This document shows, one piece after another, positions 1 through 8,071 of a stretch of DNA of 24,473 nt. The position numbers and the translations under genes were made by a program. The first letter of the stretch is position 1; every line of letters starts with the position of its first letter. The notes beneath the pieces are model-generated. The model saw only the letters and a list, made by a program, of their open reading frames with translations. It was not told where the DNA came from and searched no databases. The stretch is from contig JALMLS010000482.1 in assembly GCA_038496445.1 (NCBI GenBank), positions 1-24,473 of the forward strand. The letters are read 5' to 3'. The stretch is from Trichosphaerium sp. ATCC 40318 (taxonomy: Eukaryota; Discosea; Flabellinia; Trichosidae).

Positions 1-1861
1 CGTACCCTTCCTGTGTACTAGAAGGTTCATTTTTTTACCATCAACGATATGCTCTTCTATTTTGGCAATGTTATGGCTTACATCATAACCACGTGCATAT
101 CTAGTCATCTGCTGTTTTTCCAAACTGTTTCGCGAAAGCTTTTCTTGTGAGATGGGTCATGGCTTGGCGATTGACCTGAAACACTCTTAGTGGTACTCTT
201 ATAACCAAAATACGTACCCAAGCATAGTTAGCTGCAGCTGCCATAGCTTTAAGGTAATCTTGACCTTCTTCGCTCTGAATACGCGCCACAACAAGCTAAA
301 ACATTTTAGAAATTGTACCATTATTTACGTTCAACTTGTTACGTTGAACAACTGTTGGTGCCGTGCGACTTTTATTTTATTTTTTCAATCTAAATTACCT
401 GTCTGTCGTTGAGTTGTATTTATCTCTTCGCATACATCTCTCCATCACTCTAACGGCGTCAGAAGCAACCTAGAGTGGTATTAATAAAACAAAGAGATAT
501 CACAATAAAATAAAAAAAAACTGCCGAAAATCTCCAAGTGCAGTACTTGATGACCCAATCCGCGACTCCCACTATGAATAAAAATAACAACTTGACCCTA
601 TAAATAATATTAACAACTAAAACTATCTTTAAGTCCATTACCAGGCGATTGATGCCCATTTTCTTTGCTGCATCAACGTCATAAATCTCATCTACGACCT
701 GAACCTCCGCGTAATGATTACCGGCACCTAAAGTGCCTAACTGAGGCAATCCGCGCTTCTTTGCGCGATCAGACACTTTTGATAGACAGTGAGATTGACA
801 TAGAGATAATTTTTTGTTTGAAACGAGATTTTTTGACACAAAATCAAAAATAAACATAAGTAGGGAAGTACCTTTTGAGGCATCAGCTATTTTCATTCTA
901 CCATGTTCTTCACAATGTTCTTTGTCTTCAGCCCAACCATATCCTTTTTTTATACACCAATCTATGCCGAGGTCAAGAACGTCTTCTATATCCTAGTAGA
1001 ACTCTGTTAAAAAAAAGTACTGCACATTGTCTATGACAGGAAAAAAATTCGTACTTGTGGTGTTGTTGGGATTATACCCTTTGCACCAACGCCTGAAGGT
1101 ATATGATCAAATAAAGACTGTGCAAGGGCATCTTTGTGTTGTAGTACATCTTTCTCCATAAGGTTGGTTCTACACATTACGCCGTTTTAACTTTTTTTTT
1201 TCCTTTTTTTTGAAGATAGGTACCTTATAAGACGCACTCCACAGTTGATGTCAAATCCTACTCCTCCAGGTGATACAACAGCTTCAGGGTTATCCATATC
1301 GAATGCTGCTACATTACCGATAGCGAAACCATAGCTGTTGTTGAACAAAAAATGAGAAAAAATTTTTGTAGTTCTGTGAATTGTGAATGGTTTTATCGTA
1401 CCCAGCGTGAATATCAGGCATACCCATTGAGTGGCCTACTATTCCAGGTAGACTAGCGACGTTTGCAAGTTGTTTAACCTAAATAGTTTATTGTAAGCGT
1501 TAACCAGTCAATAAATGTTGTTTTTGGCGTCTTTACGCTATGAGAACTAATAATAAAGCGTAGAGAATAGTTTATAATGACTGGTATTAATGTGGCTCTA
1601 TTCTTCGGTATAACGTACGGCTGGAACGAAACTGCCAACTTTTCTATCATAAGAAGCTTCTAGCTCATCAAATAATAACGATTTCAGCTCTTCATTAACA
1701 TAAAACCGAGCTTCCACCTTGTAACGATTAACGACTCAATTTAAATGCGCAGGGAGACATACGTTCATGTTTGGCACGAACCCTTTCTTTATTCTGTAAC
1801 GAACGCCATCAATTTGTTCAATAAATGATAATTCTTCTTCTAAGGTGCGTTTAGCAGCCAT
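1..1861 (-). CDS. rtcB: RNA ligase RtcB / HSPC117 (tRNA-splicing ligase), 3' part outside window
   Basis: RtcB joins 2',3'-cyclic phosphate and 5'-OH RNA ends in tRNA splicing and, in some eukaryotes, in the unfolded-protein response. The start at 1861 gives a 33-residue first exon ending KKGFVPNMN, as in HSPC117. Recognisable exons follow: [36 protein letters not shown] (metal-binding Cys), [49 protein letters not shown] and the DVSHNIAK segment near position 70. The catalytic-His region lies beyond the left edge. At least nine introns interrupt it, mostly GTACG or GTAAT donors. Around 310-435 a 23-nt micro-exon (about 328-350) between two introns restores frame; a missing base is the alternative. 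Near 75-95 two single bases are missing relative to the conserved DDLDMHVVYDVSHN stretch, giving an in-frame TAG. Family assignment is very secure; intactness is not. Confidence 0.93.
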
Positions 1862-2064
1862 TTTGTGATGGTGCTTTTGAAAATATGAGAATCATAAACT
1901 GCTGCAGTTCACTGAAGCTTCTCTTCTGTATTTCTCACTATGTCTCCGAAGAGAATAATGTGTTCCTCAACTAGTGAGATAATTACTCTCACTGAACAAA
2001 CAACTGACTCTTCGTATGGGTGGCCTTGATGCAAACAAACTAAGGTTTTTTGAAGGGAATTAAA

Positions 2065-2328
2065 ATGTGGAAAACAATATTCGCCATATCAACTCTGTAC
2101 ACAGCTTTTGCTTCCGCTGAACTAGTCTACAAACAACATGTGAGCATATCGACACTAATTCTTTGCAGGTTAACAGCAGTTGTAGACCCAGACTTTGAAC
2201 TTGGATTCTACTTTTAATCATCTTGGCTAGTACTAATCCTCACGGCAGCGGGTTGCAGAGTTCTGTTTTGTGACATTCAAGGTAAAGATGTATTCGCGGA
2301 ACCAGTGCCTTTGTTAGGACGTTTGTAG
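2065..2328 (+). CDS. Putative small secreted protein (55 aa), three exons
   Basis: No family is recognised. The ATG at 2065 opens a clear signal-peptide-like stretch, MWKTIFAISTLYTAFASA, probably cleaved before ELVYKQH. The model uses exons 2065-2139, 2169-2181 and 2249-2328. The first intron is only 29 nt and carries ACTAAT before TTTGCAG; the second carries TACTAAT 12 nt before CAG. Both look like real introns of this genome, and the exon lengths sum to 168 nt in frame. The mature peptide would be about 37 residues with two Cys (CRVLFC). Immediately downstream, in another frame (about 2296-2405), is a hydrophobic stretch containing FACIVALCFLAIVVVC that ends at TAG; an extra intron or one missing base could join it as a membrane tail. 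The gene is inferred from signal peptide and splice signals only, and lies divergently from rtcB with a 200-bp shared promoter region. Confidence 0.38.
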
Positions 2329-2844
2329 CATTATTTCCGCTCTTTGCTTGCATCGTGGCACTTTGTTTCCTTGCCATCGTAGTGGTCTGTGAGGAGCCTG
2401 GCTAGGAATTTTCCAAAGCGCAGGGACATGTGCATGTGATCAGGGCAGAGTTGTGTTTATGACATCCAGTGCCATAAAGTTTAAGTCACTTTGACCTTGC
2501 GTTGACGGTATTACTTGTGTTTAGTTATTACAAACGCACTACATACAGTGGTAATAACTGTTGTCGTTTGATTATCCTCGCACGTGGAGTAAACATTTAA
2601 ACCCAGCTTTCTCGCTCACTCATTTAGCAGGTATAAACTAATGCTTTAGAACACAAACAAAATGGTTCCTTTTTGTTTATCGTTGCTTTTTTTTAACGCG
2701 GAAGGTTGAACTTCATGTTTCGTGTAAAACACAAAGCTGTTTAGTTAAAAGGAGAACGCCTGTATGAAACGTCACTTTTTCTATTGTAAAATATTCTTTC
2801 TAATTAACACGTGGTAGCTTTGGTAAAGACAACCAAAAGGTAAT
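2329..2844. other. Intergenic region upstream of the F-box/MORN_2 gene
   Basis: No convincing gene is seen apart from the hydrophobic frame noted at about 2296-2405. The stretch holds CACGTG hexamers near 2583 and 2810, the latter within 40 bp of the next ATG, so it probably contains that gene's promoter. No tRNA or repeat was recognised. Confidence 0.4.
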
Positions 2845-3549
2845 ATGAGTAAAAAAGTAAAAAAGGAGAACAAGTGTTCTGTGACTTTACTTGATATTCC
2901 ACGTGAACTTCAAGTGTACATCTGCACTTTCAATGCTGAAGCATTTACAAAATTCCATACACTTTCAAAAAGAGCAGCGATCAATACACATTTTGATGAA
3001 GGATTAAAACCAAAAGGGAAATGGATAAGATGGTATAAAAGTGGAAAAGTACAGTCTCACAAATATCAGAATGGACTAAGCGAAGGTTGGTTTGAGAATG
3101 GAAAGCTTTATGTACAATCTATGATGGCTAATTTTACACTTCATGGTGAGAGTAAACAGTGGTATGAAAGCGGACAACTGAAGATACAAAGTATGTGGGT
3201 TGATGGAGCAATGAATGGTCAAGAAACAGAGTGGTATGAAAGTGGAGAACTTAAGGAACAATGTATGTGGGTGAAAGGCAAACAACACGGAGTACATAAT
3301 GAATGGTACAAAAGCGGACAACTGAAAGGACAATATGTGTTTGTTGATGGTAAACAACACGGTGAAACTAAAAAGTGGTACAAAAATGGACAACTTCAAA
3401 TACAATGTATGTTTGTTGATGGCAAGAAACATGGTGAACTCAAAGAGTGGTATGACAATGGACAACTTAAGTTACAAAGTACATGGACAGATGGTAGTCA
3501 CCGTGGCAAAGCCAAAAAGTGGCATAAAGATGGACAACGTAAATTTTAA
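2845..3549 (+). CDS. F-box-like protein with MORN_2 (YwqK-type) repeats, intronless
   Basis: This 234-residue protein has a lysine-rich start, then LLDIPRELQVYICTF (residues about 16-30), which reads like the first helix of an F-box, followed by FTKFHTLSKRA. From about residue 55 it is a solenoid of MORN_2-type repeats with a WYxSGQLKxQ core. Five consecutive 24-residue units (72 nt each) start at residues 101, 125, 149, 173 and 197, with degenerate units before and a partial one after. MORN_2/YwqK proteins occur in bacteria and are expanded in giant DNA viruses of amoebae, often behind an F-box-like N-terminus; binding partners are mostly unknown. If the F-box is real, it could recruit an SCF ubiquitin ligase. 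Unlike nearly all neighbours it has no intron, which fits acquisition from a virus or bacterium. A possible AATAAA lies at 3597-3602. Confidence 0.85.
   Translation: MSKKVKKENKCSVTLLDIPRELQVYICTFNAEAFTKFHTLSKRAAINTHFDEGLKPKGKWIRWYKSGKVQSHKYQNGLSEGWFENGKLYVQSMMANFTLHGESKQWYESGQLKIQSMWVDGAMNGQETEWYESGELKEQCMWVKGKQHGVHNEWYKSGQLKGQYVFVDGKQHGETKKWYKNGQLQIQCMFVDGKKHGELKEWYDNGQLKLQSTWTDGSHRGKAKKWHKDGQRKF
2998..3546 (+). repeat. Tandem 72-bp coding repeats (MORN_2 units)
   Basis: Five full 72-nt units begin at 3145, 3217, 3289, 3361 and 3433, with a partial one from 3505 and two degenerate units upstream. Each encodes a conserved WY or WH followed by a Gly-Gln-Leu-Lys-type turn, then a VDGKxHG or similar loop. 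The units diverge at synonymous positions, so they are not a recent expansion. Confidence 0.85.
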
Positions 3550-4183
3550 AATGCAATGAAGATGTTGCAGTATGATATTTCTTTTGAACGTTTTACAATA
3601 AATCTATTTTATAACAATGGCCAACAAAGTAAGTAATACTTCTCTTGCTGTACCCATTAGGTTAGTAGGTTTGGCTATAGTGTTTTCCATTCTTCTTGGG
3701 TTTTGATGGCTTTAGTATTCTTTCCTCTAAGTACTGCTAATTGACCAGGTATTGTCAACGTAGGTACACTATAGGTTTACTTTTAATGAGTTGAATGCCA
3801 TTGAATTGTACCATAAATAATGTGGTTTGCCAACTACTAAAGCAACCAGAATGAACGCTAAGTAATTATTATGATGTTATTGATATTGGCTGGGACAATA
3901 TAGATGACTGTGGTGACGATTAATGAAGATAAAGTGTAAGTTTGTACTTGAGGTTTCAAGACCTAGTGGTCTCTAAATAACAAAAAAGAACAAGCAAACT
4001 CTTTGCAAGTTTTGTGGTTTGCTTGATCAAACTTCAGAATTAGATGCAGTTCATTATAATTGTTAAATAAAGAATCACAAGTTTGTAATACGAGTTTTAT
4101 TGTTTTATTTGAAATTGTATTTGATTAATCAGTTGTGACTTTTTCGAAAAAGTTTAGTTCAGAATGACCTTTCAGACTCTTCT
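3550..4183. other. Intergenic stretch with possible decayed coding fragments and a 9-bp inverted repeat
   Basis: No intact gene is seen. Short plus-strand frames could be exon or transposon remnants: an acidic stretch ending YYDVIDIGWDNIDDCGDD and stop (about 3868-3923), and KNKQTLCKFCGLLDQ with a CxxC pair ending HYNC and stop (about 3984-4066). They are not joined by convincing splice sites. CAAGCAAAC at 3991-3999 is inverted at 4017-4025. A 16-bp perfect palindrome lies at 4138-4153. The right end is the WASP 3' untranslated region. Confidence 0.35.
4138..4153. repeat. 16-bp perfect palindrome
   Basis: ACTTTTTCGAAAAAGT reads the same on both strands, just 3' of the alternative WASP stop. 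It could be a transcript-end hairpin or chance in AT-rich DNA. Confidence 0.4.
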
Positions 4184-5482
4184 TCAACATAACCTGTAGC
4201 CACAACTTGTAAACATACTAAGCATATTATCGCCAATGGATTGCTCAAGAGCAGCTTTTGGAGGTGTAAAATAGATACTTGTTGCTAAACCAGCTCCGAC
4301 TCTAACTGTATATGGTATTGCCGCAGGTGGAGGAGGAGGACATTGCGCTAGTGGACTAAATAATTTATTTGTATTTTCTTTCAAATGAAAACGCACAGTG
4401 CCAATACAACGGGAAGAACATTGACTTCTTTTGGAATACTAGCGCATATTTCGTGTAGGATGATTGGATTCCCTTTGTCTTTTTTGGTTTGCTAAAGAGA
4501 AGTTTAGTGGTAAGCAATCTAGGGTTTAAACTCACAATAAACATAGGTAGTTGATTACGAGTCGCAAACTTAACCCTCTTCGTATCCCATCCGAAATGAA
4601 ACACATGTTTGAAGTTCTGAGTACAATTAGCTAACCAAAAAAACTAACAAAAAACGTACTTGTGGTATCGAAATTTGAGGGTTAGCTCTCTCCTTGCCTC
4701 CCTTTGTCTTTGGTTTCTTACTGAACAAACTAATGCTTTTCGTTACTTTGTACAATCTACCTGTCTACAGGTACAAAGCGTTAATGTAACGTTCACGGTA
4801 GAATTAAATTGAAGAACTTGTACTTTTTTGTTGGATTTCCTAATTGCTTGCTTTCCGTTTTCACAATGTTTAGGTGTAGGTGCTCCCATCATCTTACAAC
4901 AAGCAACTTTCTCAAGAAAAGCAGCAGCTTCGCCAGCATCCGCAAAAGACCTATTGATCAAGTTTAGATCAAGTGCAAGGAAAAAAAAAAGACAGAACAT
5001 GTACAAGCCAGATACCCAATTGTCGGTCTCGAACACGTGGAAAAAATCATCAGGTGAAGCATAAGTAAACCAAAATACATCTCTTGAGAGAATATAACTG
5101 TATTATCCTACATCCATGCCTCAGAAACCAAATCACGAGTTTCACAGAATAAAAAAAAGAATGCAGAAGACTTTAGTTTATAGTTTCCAGATTATTTTTA
5201 CTTGGTTTAAACGTACCTTTAAATTGATTAGCTTGATGTAGTGAGAACGGTTTTCTTTGCTTGTGGCTACAAGAAGTTACCAATTATACTGGAAATGAGA
5301 GTAGATCTCGCCAACGGTTACAGCGCCAACCAGCCCACTGAATTCCCATTCGCCTGTTGCCGCATACAAGACTACCATGTACCTGCGAAAGCTCAGCAAG
5401 CCCTACCCTTGAGTTACGGGGATCGGCGTACCTTTTTACAAGCCATAAAATTAAGAATTATTTCCTTACAATTAGTTGACAT
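4184..5482 (-). CDS. WASP-family protein (WH1 + CRIB), short, no recognisable VCA
   Basis: WASP proteins link Cdc42/Rac GTPases to Arp2/3-driven actin assembly. Nine exons give 301 residues once one base is restored: 5482-5432, 5402-5312, 5266-5217, 5107-5005, 4950-4775, 4745-4660, 4616-4536, 4491-4397, 4355-4184. WH1 is recognisable as VVLYAATGEWEFSGLVGAVTV, NRSHYIKLINLK, SPDDFFHVFETDNWVSGLSF and AGEAAAFLEKV. A Lys-rich linker leads into the CRIB motif ISIPQNFKHVFHFGWD, then PPPPP near residue 250. The last 45 residues contain no clear WH2 and no acidic tail with Trp. A 25-nt intron near 4210 would instead give a Glu-rich end (YVEEESERSF, stop 4159-4161). Two introns are 29 nt, and intron 2 apparently starts with GC. 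In exon 4 the frame breaks at GGTTTACTTATG (around 5055), where one T seems to be missing; flanking conservation shows both halves belong together. Confidence 0.85.
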
Positions 5483-6001
5483 TGCGTAATTTTTATGTTG
5501 ACAAACAAAAACGAGTGATTCAGGCCGAAACTGAAGTCGTTCTACATGCCCACAAACTGAAGACCGAAATTAGGATCTTTTCTTTCCACCACTGCGTGAA
5601 CAAGCGTTGTGCAAACCACTCACAAGAGAGTTGATACTTCTAGGTTGGTTAGCTAATACCGTTACGGCTAATCATAGCCAACAAAGACTTGCTTCACCGA
5701 CCGTGGCCTAACAAAGCCTGTTTACAAGGCATAGTGTGCCAAAACAGTTTATTACTCATTGAAACAGCGCAACAGTCTATATGTTTGGTCTTTGAATCAG
5801 CAAACGAAAGAGTTGAATAAAAATACCTGGGATAGTCAGTTATTGGTACTGACTGGCTGACTTGTACTTTCCATAGATCTAGCTGTGCGCCGGCAGAATA
5901 GTTGTGAATCAATCACGTCTTTTCACAAAAGAAACCACGGTAGTACACAATACCGGATAATTTCAACTTGAGTGGCCATAATCATATTAGATACCTTCGA
6001 G
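5483..6001. other. Divergent promoter region between WASP (-) and secreted protein (+)
   Basis: No gene, RNA or repeat is recognised. Open frames here have no signal peptide, conserved motif or splice context. The stretch presumably carries both promoters. Confidence 0.4.
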
Positions 6002-6438
6002 ATGACACAACACTTCCTACCAATCGTTACTTTACTTCTTACAACCATATTTTGTTCTGTGCTTTGTGAAGAAGAAGGTAAATGTACATTCAAATGGTGC
6101 TCTCGAAAGTACACGCTCCGTTCAACAGAGACAGGAGGTAATGCCACCACAAAATAAATGCAATTGACTGTTGTTTAGGCTTTGTCACTGATAAGATATA
6201 TTGCAGTGACTATTGGGGAAGCTGCCCATCATTCTCTTTGAAAGTATGTACTTGTTGTTTTACCTAGAAATCACGTGACAAGTTTTAGGTCAGAGGCGAA
6301 AAAGAAGAGTTGTTTAGAATATCTGGGTCCAAAACATGCAAACGGTGTAACAAGCGTACCCAAGATGGCAAAAAATGTAATGACTATGCACACGATCTTT
6401 CTGTAGACGTTGATCAATCAGTGTACAGGTGTAATTAG
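6002..6438 (+). CDS. Small secreted Cys-rich protein (116 aa), three exons
   Basis: No known family is recognised. The ATG at 6002 gives a good signal peptide, MTQHFLPIVTLLLTTIFCSV, ending at LC before the acidic EEEGK. An in-frame ATG at 5972 would bury this hydrophobic core, so 6002 is preferred. Exons 6002-6137, 6179-6243 and 6289-6438 sum to 351 nt in frame; both introns have GTAATG or GTATGT donors and TTTAG acceptors, and the second contains CACGTG. The mature part has about eight Cys, including CTFKWC, YCSDYWGSC and KTCKRCNKR, and ends at Cys-Asn. Paired cysteines suggest a disulfide-stabilised extracellular protein, but no enzyme motif is visible. It is convergent with the four-repeat Cys-rich gene at 6790-7642; the two share secretion and Cys content but not obvious sequence. 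Confidence 0.78.
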
Positions 6439-6789
6439 GCACTAACCCTGTTCTTTGTGGATTAGTGTAATTGTTGATGTGCAATTGTAAACGTATTGCA
6501 ATATAAAACGCGATTAGTATTAGATAAGTCTTTTAGTTTATTTATCAGCAAGTTTGTTCTACACTACCAACTGCCTTTGAATAACAAAGACATTATATCG
6601 CTAACAATTCAAAATTGGAAAATAGCAGTTCACAAGCTTCACAACATTTTGTTCAAGTAACAGCGCTCTAAGGCTTATTGAAAATGCAAAGAAATGTCTA
6701 TGATCGCATTTGTTTTACTTGCAACTACTCGCTTAGATAACAACAAGCATCTGTGATAGCAGGGGTAAGATCCATTTATTTACTAGAGT
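6439..6789. other. Convergent intergenic region
   Basis: This is 3' flank of two converging genes. It is AT-rich, with no gene, repeat or RNA recognised. Confidence 0.4.
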
Positions 6790-7642
6790 TTAGTGACAAA
6801 CAGAGCACAAACACTTTCTTTGGGTGCCAGTAGGTGTGGTAACAATAGTACGGGTACAACCTTCAGGATCATGGAATCCAAGTGCTGTTAAGCGACCAAC
6901 ACAGCTAATATCTCGGCAAGGTGGTAAAAAGCTTGGTGCACATGTTTGTTCCCTCAAGGTTTGGTCTCTTGGAACACAAATACAATCGCGAATTGGAGCT
7001 AGAGACCACCAAATTAGTATGAAGATCGCGAACTTCAAGCAATGGTATTACATACCTGTTGCTGTTCCTCTGTTAACCCGCATACAACCTGTATCTTGAC
7101 CAGTTATAGCGCCTCTACGACGGCATGAGTTGTCCTGACATACGCCTGTTGATAGAAGCTCGCAGCAAGGTTTGTCGTCACAGATAATACATTGACAACC
7201 TTCAGTTGTAGGCCAACACTGGCCATCAAAGAAACCTATCGCTTGCATTCTCGCTTGGCAAGATAAATCAGTACATCCTGTGGCTGTTCTCTCGCAGGTC
7301 TGGAGCACTAAGGCTGGTTCATCTACAACACAGGCACAACGTTTTTCAGTCACGCCAGCTATTGAATTGTGAGTGAATTTGAACTGTTTGTATAGTTACT
7401 AGGATCGCCCTCTTGCGTACCTCCTATAATTTTCTTCATCAATTTACAGAACGTTGGTAAGCCTCCACCAAGTCCAGAGCAAGTAACATCACTACAACTA
7501 TCTGTAATAGGATCGTACTTACAGCATTCCTTTGAAGATACCTAACCAATTGTTATGGTTCGAAACTGTTCATTGTGTTGAAGTATAGCCTTACAATAAC
7601 TAACAGAGCAAAGCAGACGAAAAGATGTAAACGCATAATCAT
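6790..7642 (-). CDS. Secreted protein with four tandem Cys-rich repeats (226 aa)
   Basis: No named family is recognised. Exons 7642-7595, 7541-7421, 7358-7056 and 6998-6790 total 681 nt with consistent phases. Exon 1 is a signal peptide, MIMRLHLFVCFALLVI. The rest is four imperfect units of about 50 residues: a Cys or Cys-Cys, a five-to-nine-residue loop, Cys, Asp plus two residues, Cys, a linker, then a Cys-x-Cys pair. Unit starts are ECCKYDP, CERTATG, CCELLSTG and CAPSFLPPC. Inner pairs read CSDVTC, CTDLSC, CQDNSC and CRDISC; closing pairs read CACV, CQCI, CICV and CLCS. The regular spacing argues for a repeated disulfide domain, perhaps an extracellular binding or protease-inhibitor-like fold. 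That function is a guess from architecture. The start could also be the second Met at 7636. Confidence 0.8.
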
Positions 7643-8071
7643 TTTTGGCTTTTTAAAAAAACGCCCAAATAAATCACGTGAACAAAATCTGTTTACTGAA
7701 TATTTAGATAACGACCTAAAACCAGCATGGAAAACTTGCGTCACGCTTGCCCAATAATTGCGGGCCTTTACTGTCGGTTATTTTCACTTATGGGAAGCGG
7801 AGAAAAGGGCAAAATTAGGCGCGTTTGGTTTGTTCATGCGAGTTTTCGGTTTTTTATGAATTGGTTTCACTTCTGTTGAAATGCATTGCATGCCAATACG
7901 CGCCAGAGAAGGAACTGATTTAGGGTATAAATAATTGGATTCCGAAGATAAAAAACATAGCATTAGGTTAAACCAGTTGTGTTTTCTGAAACATTGGAAG
8001 AAAAATGAGGCAGCGCAAACACAAAATAATAATTTTTTCAACCTACGCATTGATTGGGTGTTGAGAAAATT
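7643..8071. other. Intergenic region between Cys-rich gene and GH2 gene
   Basis: This stretch holds the promoter side of the Cys-rich gene and the 3' flank of the GH2 gene, with a CACGTG near 7675. A minus-strand frame at 7784-8050 is open for 88 codons but shows no family features and was not called. Confidence 0.4.

Noticed and set aside
60-440. Programmed -1 frameshifting as the reason for broken frames in RtcB and WASP
   Set aside because: The sites share no slippery heptamer or downstream structure; simple base loss in short runs, or splicing at one of them, explains them better.
3076-3465. 129-codon minus-strand open frame opposite the MORN_2 repeats
   Set aside because: It is the antisense shadow of the 72-bp coding repeats; its own repeats simply mirror them.
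4355-4400. Apparent frameshift before the PPPPP run of WASP
   Set aside because: A 41-nt GTGCGT...TTTAG intron joins LPVVLAL to PLAQCPPPPP in frame, so no indel is needed.
7784-8050. 88-codon minus-strand open frame starting MRRLKKLLFCVCAASFFF
   Set aside because: It lies just downstream of the GH2 stop in AT-rich sequence. The N-terminus is vaguely signal-like, but the rest has no motif, conserved Cys pattern or splice context.
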